A stretch of 64,000 nucleotides of DNA from Leifsonia shinshuensis (GTDB lineage: Bacteria; Actinomycetota; Actinomycetes; Actinomycetales; Microbacteriaceae), in assembly GCF_022606355.1 (NCBI RefSeq), contig NZ_JAHHZQ010000003.1:124001-188000 (forward strand). Reading direction: 5' to 3'. Shown here in pieces: positions 53,593 through 61,623 of this stretch. Under the pieces are notes generated by a model. The model was not told the origin of the DNA, made no database searches, and was given only the letters and a program-made list of their open reading frames with translations. Each line of letters opens with the position of its first letter. Position 1 is the stretch's first letter. Made by a program: the position numbers and the translations under genes.

Positions 53593-55008
53593 TCAGCGCG
53601 TGGGGAGGGCGGCCTCCGCGAGCGCGGGCTCGTGCAGATTGGCGCCTCCGCGGTAGCGGGCTGCGGGGTGCCGCTCGGGGAGCCGGCCGTCGCCGTCGCC
53701 GAACAGGCGCTCGCGCAGCGTGGCGGAGCGCTCCCCCGCCTGGGGCAGCCGGCCGCGACGGCGCAGCTCCGGGATGACCAGGTCGGCGAAGTCGCGCGCG
53801 GTCTCGAACGAGTGGTACTGGCGCAGGTTGATCCCGTCCAGGCCGTCCTCGTCGAGCCAGCGCTCGATCTCGTCGGCCACGGTCTTCGCGTCGCCGACCA
53901 CCAGGAAGCGGTCGTCGCGGCTGTTCTTCACGAAGTCGAGCGCCTGGCCCACTGTCTTGTCCAGCGGGAGGAACGGCACCCGCTCCGCCGGGAACTCCGC
54001 ACGCGCGAGCGCCTCGCGCACGGTGATGTCGCGCGGGAAGGCCGTGAGGTCGACGGGGAGGCTGCTGTGGGCGAGGATGCCGTCGAGGCTGGACTGCTGC
54101 TGGTACAGCCTCCACTTGTCCTCGGCCTCCTCGGTCGTCCGCCCGACGATCACGCCCGCCATCGCGATGAACTTCACGTCGTCGCGCTGCCGGTCGTGAC
54201 GCTCCGCGGAGTCGCGCATCCCGTCGGCGTTCCGGCGGAACTCCTCGCTCGTGCGCCCTCCGGTGAAGACGACCTCGGCATGGCGTCCGGCGAACTCGAT
54301 GCCCGCGGGCGACCCGGTCGCCTGGAAGAGCACGGGGGTGCGCTGCGGCGACGGGTGCACGATGTGCGGTCCGGCGACGCGGTGCCGCTCACCGACGTGG
54401 TCGATGTAGCGCACTTTGGCGGGGTCGGTGAAGACGCGCGCCTCGCGGTCGGCGATGACGGCGTCGTCGTCCCAGGATCCCTCCCACAGCTTGTAGAGCA
54501 CGTCGAGGTACTCCTCAGCGCGGCGGTAGCGCTCATCGTGCGGCACCTCGTCGTCCAGGCCGAAGTTGCGGGCGGCGTTGGGGAGGTAGGAGGTCACGAT
54601 GTTCCAGCCGATCCTGCCCTTGGTCAGGTGGTCGAGGGTCGACATGCGGCGGGCGAAGGCGAACGGCGGCTCGTACGTCGTCGAGAACGTGACGCCGAAG
54701 CCCAGGCGGTCGGTGACCGCGGCCATCGCCGGCACGAGCAGCAGCGGGTCGAGGTTCGGGCTCTGGAGGCCCTCCCGCAGCGCCGTCTCGGGGCCGCCGC
54801 GGAAGACGTCGTACGCCCCGATGACGTCGGCGAGGAAGATCCCGTCGAAACCGCCGTGCTCCAGCAGTCGCGCGAGCTCCAGCCAGTAGTCGAGGTCGGC
54901 GAAGCGCTCGCGGTTGTTGCCCGGCAGCGGCCACAGCCCGTGCGTGATGTGGCTCACGCAGGCCATCTCGAACAGGTTGACGAAGAGCTGCTTGGGTTCG
55001 GTGGTCAT
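53593..55008 (-). CDS. LLM-class flavin-dependent monooxygenase (NtaA/SnaA/DszA family)
   Basis: A 471-residue FMN-dependent monooxygenase. The family signatures are CVSHITHGLWPLPGNNRERF, FDGIFLADVIGAYDVF, TFSTTYEPPFAFARRMSTLD, KGRIGWNIVTSYLPNAARNFG and the substrate/flavin loop QATGSPAGIEFAGRHAEVVF. Relatives oxidise nitrilotriacetate, alkylated sulfur compounds or natural products with FMNH2 from a reductase encoded elsewhere. Its ATG at 55008 overlaps the stop of the ABC ATPase by four bases, so it is the last gene of the import operon and likely acts on the imported compound. Confidence 0.9.
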   Translation of the reverse strand: MTTEPKQLFVNLFEMACVSHITHGLWPLPGNNRERFADLDYWLELARLLEHGGFDGIFLADVIGAYDVFRGGPETALREGLQSPNLDPLLLVPAMAAVTDRLGFGVTFSTTYEPPFAFARRMSTLDHLTKGRIGWNIVTSYLPNAARNFGLDDEVPHDERYRRAEEYLDVLYKLWEGSWDDDAVIADREARVFTDPAKVRYIDHVGERHRVAGPHIVHPSPQRTPVLFQATGSPAGIEFAGRHAEVVFTGGRTSEEFRRNADGMRDSAERHDRQRDDVKFIAMAGVIVGRTTEEAEDKWRLYQQQSSLDGILAHSSLPVDLTAFPRDITVREALARAEFPAERVPFLPLDKTVGQALDFVKNSRDDRFLVVGDAKTVADEIERWLDEDGLDGINLRQYHSFETARDFADLVIPELRRRGRLPQAGERSATLRERLFGDGDGRLPERHPAARYRGGANLHEPALAEAALPTR

Positions 55009-56864
55009 GCTGTGCTTTCCGGTGCGATGGTGCTGGCGGTGCTGGTGTCGTCGGCGGTTCCGGTCGCACCGGTCGTGCTGGTGGTACTCGTGGTGCTGGT
55101 GGTGCTGCCCGCGCCCGGGTCGAACTCCGGGATGGCCGCGATCAGGTCACGAGTGTACGGCTGCTGCGGCCGCTCGAAGACGTCCTCGGCGGTCCCCTCC
55201 TCGACCACGCGGCCGTCTTTCATCACCAGCACGCGGTCGCTGAGGTGGCTGATGACGCCGAGGTCGTGGGAGATGAAGAGGTACGCGACGCCCGACTCCC
55301 GCTGCAGGGCGACGAGGAGGTCGAGGATCTGCGCCTGGATGGTGACGTCGAGTGCAGAGACGGCCTCGTCGAGCACGATCACGTCGGGCCGGGGCGCGAG
55401 CGCCCGGGCGATCGCGACCCGCTGCCGTTGGCCTCCCGACAGCCGCAACGGGAACCGCGGCAGCACGGCGTCGCTCAGCCCGACGTGCGCCAGCAGCTCG
55501 CGCACGCGGCCGTCGCGGTCCGCCGGGGTCGCGAACGACTCCGCGCGGAGGGCGTCCAGCAGGATGCGTTCGACGGTCCAGCGCGGGTCGAACGAACTCA
55601 GCGGGTCCTGGTAGACGACCGAGATGCGGCGGCGCAGCGCGCGTCTGCGCACCTCGGCGAGCGACGACCACTCCCGGCCGAGCAGGCGCACGTCGCCGTC
55701 GTCGAGCCGTTCGAGACCGAGGGCGAGTCTCGCCGTGGTGCTCTTTCCCGACCCCGATTCGCCGACGATCCCCAGGGTCTCGCCCGCGTGCAGCGTGAAC
55801 GAGACGCCGTCGACCGCGCGGGTCACGGTGCCGTCGGCGGTGTGGAGCCGCTTGACGAGCTCACGGGCCTCCAGCACCGGCGCGCCGATCGGCGGTCGGG
55901 GCGCCGGAGCGGGCGCGCCTGGCGTGAGGGCACGCCCGCGCGTCGCCTCCCCAGGGACGGCCGCGATGAGCGCGCGCGTGTACTCGTTCTCCGGGGCGGC
56001 GAGCACGCGCTCCGCCGGTCCCTGCTCCAGCACCTCTCCTCCACGCATCACGAGGATGTGGTCGGCGAGGCGCGCGACGACGGAGAGGTCGTGACTGATC
56101 AGGATGACGGAGGCGCCGCGCTCCTTCATCGCCTCCAACTGCGCGAGCACCTGCGCCTGCACGGTCACGTCGAGCGCGGTCGTCGGCTCGTCGGCGATCA
56201 CGATGTCGGGGTCGAGCGCGATGGCCGAGGCGATCAGCGCCCGCTGGCGGAGGCCGCCCGACAGCTGGTCCGGACGCTGCCGCGCGCGCACCGCGGGAGC
56301 GGGCACCCCCACCCGCTCGAGCAGCTCGAGGACGCGGGCCTTCCGCGCCGCGCGACCGCCCCAGCGATGGAGACGCAACGCCTCCGCGATCTCCTTCCCG
56401 ACCGGACGGAGCGGGTCGAGCGAGACGAGCGCGTCCTGCAGCACGAAGCCGACATCGCGCCCGCGCACGCGCCGCCACTGACGTGCCGTGAACGCGCGGA
56501 CGTCCTGATGGTGCAGCTCCAGTTCGTCAGCCTCCACGGTGGCGCCCCGGCCGGCCAGGCCGACCAGGCTGCGCGCCGTGACCGACTTGCCCGAGCCCGA
56601 CTCGCCCACGATCGCGACGCAGCGCCCCGGCAGGAGGTCGAAGCTCACGCCCGACACGATCGGGCGGTGCGTGCCGTCCACGGTGAAACCGGTGCGGAGG
56701 TTGCGCACGCGGAGGCGCACGGCGGGCCAGTCGAGGCCGCCCAGCTCGGTGCCGCCCAGCTCGTCGGGGCGACCCAGCGCGTCGGGGCGGCCCGACCCGT
56801 CGGGGCGGCCCAGCACGTCGGGCCCGGCGACGACCTCCACTGCGCTCTGCTCGGTGATGCTCAC
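55005..56864 (-). CDS. Fused dual-domain peptide-type ABC ATPase (DppD-DppF fusion)
   Basis: A 619-residue fusion of two nucleotide-binding domains. Domain 1 (about 50-285) has GESGSGKSVTARSL, FVLQDALVSLDPLRP, LSGGLRQRALIASAI and IVIADEPTTALD. Domain 2 (about 325-570) has GESGSGKSTTARLAL, VVYQDPLSSFDPRW, LSGGQRQRVAIARAL and VIVLDEAVSALD. The last 40 residues are Thr/Ser-rich (STTSTTSTTSTTGATGT). GTG 56864 overlaps the permease stop by four bases and has AAAGGGGAG near it. It powers the neighbouring importer; in most species the two domains are separate genes. Confidence 0.93.
   Translation of the reverse strand: MSITEQSAVEVVAGPDVLGRPDGSGRPDALGRPDELGGTELGGLDWPAVRLRVRNLRTGFTVDGTHRPIVSGVSFDLLPGRCVAIVGESGSGKSVTARSLVGLAGRGATVEADELELHHQDVRAFTARQWRRVRGRDVGFVLQDALVSLDPLRPVGKEIAEALRLHRWGGRAARKARVLELLERVGVPAPAVRARQRPDQLSGGLRQRALIASAIALDPDIVIADEPTTALDVTVQAQVLAQLEAMKERGASVILISHDLSVVARLADHILVMRGGEVLEQGPAERVLAAPENEYTRALIAAVPGEATRGRALTPGAPAPAPRPPIGAPVLEARELVKRLHTADGTVTRAVDGVSFTLHAGETLGIVGESGSGKSTTARLALGLERLDDGDVRLLGREWSSLAEVRRRALRRRISVVYQDPLSSFDPRWTVERILLDALRAESFATPADRDGRVRELLAHVGLSDAVLPRFPLRLSGGQRQRVAIARALAPRPDVIVLDEAVSALDVTIQAQILDLLVALQRESGVAYLFISHDLGVISHLSDRVLVMKDGRVVEEGTAEDVFERPQQPYTRDLIAAIPEFDPGAGSTTSTTSTTSTTGATGTADDTSTASTIAPESTA
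56761..56814 (-). repeat. 18-bp tandem repeat, three copies, at the N terminus of the fused ATPase
   Basis: Units of the form ccgtcggggcggcccagc encode the GRPD repeats (LGRPDGSGRPDALGRPD). Confidence 0.85.
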
Positions 56865-57820
56865 GATCGCTCCCCTTTCTCCAGGCGCGCCTGGATGTGC
56901 CGGCCGATGGTGGTCGCGGCGAGCGCGACGGCGACGATGACGAGGCCGGGTATGACGACGAGCCACCAGGCCGTGGTGAGGTAGGCGCGGCCGGCGTCGA
57001 GCAGCGCGCCCCACTCGGACGCGGGAGGCGCGACGCCCAGGCCCAGGAACGACAGGCTCGACGCCCAGACGATCGACTGGCCGATCGACAGCGCGAACAC
57101 GGCGACCAGTGGCCGCAGCGCGTTCGGGAGGATGTGTGCGCGCACGATCCGCCAGCGCGAGTGGCCGAGCGCGGTGGCAGCCTCCACGTAGCCCGAGTTG
57201 CGCGCGCCGAGGATCTGCCCGCGGATCATCCGCGCGTAACCGGGCGCCGTGCCGACCCCGACCGCGAGGACCTGGGTCGCCGCGCTCGGGCCCGCGATCG
57301 CGATGAGCAGGAGGGCGAGCAGGAGGGCCGGGAAGGTGAACAGGATCTCCACGAAGCGGTCGACCACGACGGCGACGGGCTTCACCCCGAGCGCGGCGAG
57401 CGTGCCGAGGATCAGCGCGAGGCCGATGCTCACGGCGGCAGCGCCCACGCCGATGGTGAGCGAGTCCCGCGCGCCCCAGACGACGCGGGTGTAGAGGTCG
57501 CGGCCCGACTCGTCGGTGCCGAAGGGGTGCGCCCAGCTGGGCGGCTGGAGGGCGGCGCCGTAGTCGACGGCGGTGGGCAGGTGGGTCGTGAGCAGCTGCG
57601 GCGCGATGACCGCGACGAGCAGCAGGAGGGCGAAGGCGACCGCGAGGTACAGCCCCCAAGGCGCGTGGGCGAGGCCGCCGGCGACCGACGGGCGGGTGTC
57701 GGCTGGCGGGCGGGTGCCGGCCGACGGGCGGGTGCCGGGCGACGGGCGGGTGCCGGCCGACGGGCGGGTGCCGGGCGCGGCGCCCGACCGCTCCGACGGC
57801 GCCGTGGCGGGGGAGGTCAT
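56861..57820 (-). CDS. Peptide/nickel-type ABC transporter permease (DppC-like)
   Basis: A 319-residue permease. The first 48 residues are a low-complexity repeat (GTRPSAGTRPSPGTRPSAGT), then the first helix (GLYLAVAFALLLLVAVIAPQL), the family HPFGTDESGRDLYTRVVWG and the EAA loop ATALGHSRWRIVRAHILPNAL. It forms the channel with the DppB-like subunit. ATG 57820 overlaps the stop of that gene by four bases. The repeat is specific to this gene and is unlikely to matter for transport. Confidence 0.9.
   Translation of the reverse strand: MTSPATAPSERSGAAPGTRPSAGTRPSPGTRPSAGTRPPADTRPSVAGGLAHAPWGLYLAVAFALLLLVAVIAPQLLTTHLPTAVDYGAALQPPSWAHPFGTDESGRDLYTRVVWGARDSLTIGVGAAAVSIGLALILGTLAALGVKPVAVVVDRFVEILFTFPALLLALLLIAIAGPSAATQVLAVGVGTAPGYARMIRGQILGARNSGYVEAATALGHSRWRIVRAHILPNALRPLVAVFALSIGQSIVWASSLSFLGLGVAPPASEWGALLDAGRAYLTTAWWLVVIPGLVIVAVALAATTIGRHIQARLEKGERS
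57687..57776 (-). repeat. 18-bp tandem repeat, five copies, in the DppC-like gene
   Basis: Units gacgggcgggtgccggcc (with small changes) encode GTRPSA-type hexapeptides near the N terminus of the permease. Confidence 0.92.
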
Positions 57821-58887
57821 GACAGCTCCAAGCGGGGATCGATCACGGTGTAGACGACGTCCACGATGAGGTTCGCGGCCACGTAGACCACGGCGACCAG
57901 GGTCACGATGCCGGTGACGACCGGCAGATCCTGGGAGTTCACGGCGGTCACCAGCACGGAGCCGATTCCCGGGCGCGAGAAGATCGACTCCACGATCACG
58001 GCGCCCGAGAGCGTGGCGCCGAGCGCCCATCCCGAGAGCGTGACAGCCGGGATGACCGCGTGCCGCAGCACATGCCGCAGCCGGACGCCCCACTCCCCCA
58101 TGCCGCGCATCCGGGCCGACAGCACGAACGGCTGGTCGAGCGACCGCTCGAACTCGGTGCGCACGCTCTGCGCCATGAAGCCGGCCAGCGGGATGGCCAG
58201 GGTCAGGGCCGGCAGCACGATCCCGTTCGGCGACGAGCCGCTGATGATCGGGAACCAGCGCAGCCCCAGCCCGAACACCAGCAGCAGGATGATGCCGAGC
58301 CAGTACGCGGGAAGACCGGCGGTGACGACGTCCACCGTCGAGCCGAGAGCGCCGACGCGCGGGCCGCGGCCGGCCGTGAGCGTCACCCAGACGACCATGA
58401 TCGCCCAGGCGAGCGCGATCGCCGTCAGCGACAGCGTGACGGTGTTGCCGAGCTGCTCGCCGATGATCGCGGTCACCGGGCGGTACTGCTGGTACGAGTC
58501 GCCGAAGTCGCCACTGATCAGCCCGCGCAGATAGTCGACGTACTGCACGATGACCGGCCGGGTCAGCCCGTACTGCGCGCGGATCTGCTCGAGCTCGGCC
58601 GGCGTGCGCAACTGCACCTGGCCGGCCCGGATGTTGAGGATGGTCGTCGCCCGGTCGCCGGGGAGCGCGAGCTGGGCGAAGAACGCCACCGTCGCGGCGC
58701 CCCAGAGCACCACGGCCGCCGCGCCCACCTTCTTCAGGACGGTGAGGGCGACCGCTCGGCCACGCCGAGGCCGGACGGTCGTGACGACCGCGTCGGCCCC
58801 GGCCCCGGCTGCAGCCGCGGCAGCGGTTGCGGTTGCGGTTGCGGTTGCGGTTGCGACCAGCGGCTCACTTGGTGAGATACGCGTCAT
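57817..58887 (-). CDS. Peptide/nickel-type ABC transporter permease (DppB-like)
   Basis: A 356-residue permease with first helix VGAAAVVLWGAATVAFFAQLAL, the DppB family stretch LPGDRATTIL, QYGLTRPVIVQYVDYLRGLISGDFG-type motif and EAA loop SARMRGMGEWGVRLRHVLRH. The N terminus carries an Ala/Thr repeat (VATATATATATAAAAAA) from a hexanucleotide tract. ATG 58887 lies inside the end of the upstream binding-protein gene (23-base overlap); the true start could differ because no good ribosome-binding site is close. Confidence 0.87.
   Translation of the reverse strand: MTRISPSEPLVATATATATATAAAAAAGAGADAVVTTVRPRRGRAVALTVLKKVGAAAVVLWGAATVAFFAQLALPGDRATTILNIRAGQVQLRTPAELEQIRAQYGLTRPVIVQYVDYLRGLISGDFGDSYQQYRPVTAIIGEQLGNTVTLSLTAIALAWAIMVVWVTLTAGRGPRVGALGSTVDVVTAGLPAYWLGIILLLVFGLGLRWFPIISGSSPNGIVLPALTLAIPLAGFMAQSVRTEFERSLDQPFVLSARMRGMGEWGVRLRHVLRHAVIPAVTLSGWALGATLSGAVIVESIFSRPGIGSVLVTAVNSQDLPVVTGIVTLVAVVYVAANLIVDVVYTVIDPRLELS
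58823..58852 (-). repeat. Hexanucleotide tandem repeat (gcggtt), five copies
   Basis: Five perfect units, then a partial gcg. It encodes alternating Ala/Thr residues near the start of the DppB-like gene. Slippage would add or remove two codons without shifting the frame. Confidence 0.92.
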
Positions 58888-60505
58888 AGAACGTCGGCCC
58901 TCCCTGTGCGTGCTCCTGCCAGACACCGTGCAGTCTCGGCGACACGGCGAGCGTGCTCAGCCGGTCGTACACGCCGATCGAGAGGGCGTGCTGCGCGATG
59001 TAGTCCTGCGCCTTCTGGTAGTCGGCGTTCTGCTGCTCGATCGTGGCGGCGGAGTTGCCGTCGAGGATGTACTGCTCGAGCACCGGGTCGTTGTAGAAGG
59101 CGCTGTTGCTGTAGTTCGGGTCGTCGGCGGTGGACGGCCTCCAGTTGATGTAGAGGATGCCCGCCGTGACACTCGTCCAGTAGCCGGCCTGGAGGTCGTA
59201 GGCGTCCGGTCCGGAGTATTTGCCGGAGAAGAACTCGCTCTGCGGCACCGGGATCAGCTTCACATCGAAGCCCACCTTGCTCGCCTGCTCTTTGACGCCC
59301 TGCAGGATCGCGGCGCCGTCGGCGTTGATGATCGAGCCGGCGCCGTAGGGCAGGCGGACGGTCAGCGCCTGGCCGTCCTTCTCGCGGACGCCGTCGCTGT
59401 TCTTCTGGTTCCAGCCCGCCGCGTCGAGGAGGGCGTTCGCCTTCTTCGCGTCCTGCGTGTACCAGTCGGCGGCCTTCTGGCTGTAGCCGGGGGTGGCCTG
59501 GCTGACGCCGCCATTACCCTCCGCGGGGATGACGCCGCGACCGATCGTGTTGACGATCTCGGGACGGTTCAGGCTGTAGGCGAACGCCTGTCGCACCTTC
59601 TCGTCGGTGAACGGGCCCTTCGCGGTGTTGAACGAGATCTGCTGCGGACGGCCGGGGGTCACGAACTTCTCGAGCTGGTATCCACCGTTCTTCAGCACGC
59701 TCCACTGCACAGAGGGCACGTCGTAGATCGCGTCGACCTGCCCGCCCTGGAGTGCCGCGACACGCGTCGTCGGGTCGGCGACGAACTTCCAGTCGATGGT
59801 GTCGACGTAGGCGGGGCCGGTGTGCTTGGCGTTGGCTGGCGGCGAGGTGTAGTCCTTGTTCTTCTTCAGGATGATGTCCTGGCCGCGGTTCCACTTCTCG
59901 ACGGTGAACGCACCGGAGCCGATCGGCGCCTCGCAGTTCTGCTCCTTGGTGCGGGTCTGGAGCGCGTGCTGCGACTGGATGCCGAAGTAGCCCTGGGTGA
60001 GATTGTCGGCGAGCCGCGGGTACGGGCGGCTGAGGTCGATCTGCAGCGTCTGGTCGTCGATCGCCTTGGCATCCTTGTAGTAGCCGCCGAGCCAGACCTT
60101 CGCCGTGCTGTTGCCGCCGCCGACCCAGTAGTCGAAGTTGTAGGCCACGGCCGCGGCGGTGAGCGGCGTGCCGTCGGTGAACTTCACGCCCTTCTTGAGC
60201 GTGAAGGTCCAGGTCAGGCCGTCGGCGGACGGCTTCCACGCGGTGGCGAGCCACGGGACGACCTTGTGGTTCTCGTCGAGCGAGGTGAGGTTGTCGAGCA
60301 CCTGGTACGACAGGTACGCCTGCTCGATCCAGCCACCGAAGACGCAGGCGGGCTCCTGCTGGTGGGCGTAGACGATGGTGCCGCCGTCGACTCTCTCGCC
60401 GCCGCCGGTGGCGGCGTCGGAGCCGCCGGCGCAGGCGGCGAGGGCGAGCACACTGCCGAGCGCGACGGCGGCGCCGGCGAGGGTGCGGAGGGAACGTGAA
60501 CGCAT
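58865..60505 (-). CDS. ABC transporter substrate-binding lipoprotein (SBP_bac_5, DppA-like)
   Basis: A 546-residue extracytoplasmic solute-binding lipoprotein. The signal peptide (MRSRSLRTLAGAAVALG) ends in lipobox LALAAC with Cys25 as the lipidated residue. The mature protein shows family features VYAHQQEPACVFGGWIEQAY, GLTWTFTLKKGVKFTDGTPLT and VRQAFAYSLNRPEIVN. It captures the ligand for the importer encoded downstream; the ligand could be a peptide or a small organosulfur or chelated compound used by the monooxygenase. ATG 60505 has AGGAGA five bases before it. It is the first gene of the operon. Confidence 0.93.
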   Translation of the reverse strand: MRSRSLRTLAGAAVALGSVLALAACAGGSDAATGGGERVDGGTIVYAHQQEPACVFGGWIEQAYLSYQVLDNLTSLDENHKVVPWLATAWKPSADGLTWTFTLKKGVKFTDGTPLTAAAVAYNFDYWVGGGNSTAKVWLGGYYKDAKAIDDQTLQIDLSRPYPRLADNLTQGYFGIQSQHALQTRTKEQNCEAPIGSGAFTVEKWNRGQDIILKKNKDYTSPPANAKHTGPAYVDTIDWKFVADPTTRVAALQGGQVDAIYDVPSVQWSVLKNGGYQLEKFVTPGRPQQISFNTAKGPFTDEKVRQAFAYSLNRPEIVNTIGRGVIPAEGNGGVSQATPGYSQKAADWYTQDAKKANALLDAAGWNQKNSDGVREKDGQALTVRLPYGAGSIINADGAAILQGVKEQASKVGFDVKLIPVPQSEFFSGKYSGPDAYDLQAGYWTSVTAGILYINWRPSTADDPNYSNSAFYNDPVLEQYILDGNSAATIEQQNADYQKAQDYIAQHALSIGVYDRLSTLAVSPRLHGVWQEHAQGGPTFYDAYLTK

Positions 60506-60734
60506 GGAGGTCTCCTGGAACGGTGTCGGGCCGAGCGGGCGGGGAGTGCAGAGCTGCAGGATGGGTGCGCCAAGAATGCGGCCCCGCGCAAGCGCGGTCG
60601 AGCCACCGTGACCGACTGTTTCACCCGCGAAACACGGCGTCACGCGCACTCGCGCTCCGCGGCCGGGCATGCGATGGGCGGCTCCGGCGTGGTGAGGTGC
60701 ACCTCTGTGCCACGGCCCTGTCGGGGGCCGGCGG

Positions 60735-60740
60735 TACCGT
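60735..60740 (+). promoter_or_regulatory. Leaderless -10 hexamer of the GIY-YIG-like gene
   Basis: TACCGT lies exactly six bases before GTG 60747. Confidence 0.5.
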
Positions 60741-60746
60741 CGCCGT

Positions 60747-61277
60747 GTGACCGCGTCGTGTTCCGTGTGCGGCGCTCCCGCGCATCCCGGAGCGCCGGTC
60801 GCCCTCTGCCTGACGCACCTGCTCGAAGCGCACGAGTGGGTGGAGGCGGAGTACGGCCAGACGGACCTGCTGCCGTCGCCCTGCGCATTCTGCGGGTCTC
60901 GGCTCGGGGTGCGGTACCCGTCGGGGTGGTTGTGCGCGGTGTGCGAATGGCGGGTGGGCGAGCTGCCGCCCGACGCGGCCGCCGCCTCCCGGGTGGACGT
61001 CGTCTACTACCTGCGGTTCCGCGACCGCATCAAGATCGGTACCTCCGCCAACCCCGCGCAACGGTTCGCCGGCCTCCCGCACGACGAGGTGCTCGCATTC
61101 GAGCGCGGCGACCGCAGGCTGGAGCAGCAGAGGCACGCGCAGTTCGCCGCACTGCGCATCCCCGGAACCGAGTGGTTCGAGACCGACGACGCGCTGCTCG
61201 CGCACGTTGCGTCGCTGCCGCCCGACCCGTGGGGCCTGCTCGCGCGCTGGCGCAGCGAGGCGGCCGCGCGGGGGTGA
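60747..61277 (+). CDS. GIY-YIG-like nuclease domain protein (MUG113/T5orf172 type) with zinc-binding N terminus
   Basis: A 176-residue protein. The first half has two Cys pairs of zinc-ribbon type: CSVCGAP with CLTH, and CAFCGS with CAVC. The second half begins VVYYLRFRDRIKIGTSANPAQRF, then HDEVLAFERGDRRLEQQRHAQF and GTEWFE, the pattern of the MUG113/T5orf172 branch of GIY-YIG nucleases (Tyr, Lys-Ile-Gly, Arg, Glu, His). It may be a DNA-binding nuclease of mobile or defence origin, but no mobile genes are near. GTG 60747 follows TACCGT by six bases. Confidence 0.75.
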   Translation: MTASCSVCGAPAHPGAPVALCLTHLLEAHEWVEAEYGQTDLLPSPCAFCGSRLGVRYPSGWLCAVCEWRVGELPPDAAAASRVDVVYYLRFRDRIKIGTSANPAQRFAGLPHDEVLAFERGDRRLEQQRHAQFAALRIPGTEWFETDDALLAHVASLPPDPWGLLARWRSEAAARG

Positions 61278-61372
61278 GGTGTGGGGCGGCTCCGTCGGCA
61301 TTTCCGGACCCTGGCCGCGACACGCCGCCTGGACGTCCGTTCCTCCGGACATCCACGCCCATCCCGACTCAA

Positions 61373-61418
61373 TCTCCGGAGTTGCCGACCGCCGAAGGCT
61401 CGTTCACAACTCCGGAGA
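61373..61418. repeat. Perfect 12-bp inverted repeat TCTCCGGAGTTG
   Basis: TCTCCGGAGTTG (61373-61384) is perfectly inverted at 61407-61418 with a 22-base loop. Further CTCCGGA half-sites occur at 61343 and 61440. The region lies between the GIY-YIG-like gene and the MFS stop. Confidence 0.75.
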
Positions 61419-61471
61419 GATACCCCCGTAACGCCGACATCTCCGGATTTATGGACATAGGCAGGGAGGCG

Positions 61472-61614
61472 AACGGAGGAGATCACGTCGCGAGGCCAGG
61501 CACTCTCCTCCGTTACCGACGGGCGCGGGTGATAACGGAGGAGATCGGCGCGCGGTGCGTGCCGATCTCCTCCGTTTGCTGCGATGGGGCGTTTGGCTGG
61601 GGCGATCTCCTCCG
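61472..61614. repeat. Cluster of AACGGAGGAGATC inverted repeats and half copies
   Basis: Pair 1: AACGGAGGAG (61472-61481) and CTCCTCCGTT (61505-61514). Pair 2: AACGGAGGAGATCGGC (61534-61549) and its perfect inverse (61561-61576), a 16-bp stem with an 11-base loop. A further half copy GATCTCCTCCGTT ends near 61616. No gene occupies the 346-base gap, and pair 2 may also terminate the MFS transcript. Confidence 0.8.
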
Positions 61615-61623
61615 TTCGCGACG

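Noticed and set aside
56861-58093. Longer DppC-like protein starting upstream of 57820
   Set aside because: The extra part is read-through inside the DppB-like gene; ATG 57820 has the usual four-base overlap with its stop.
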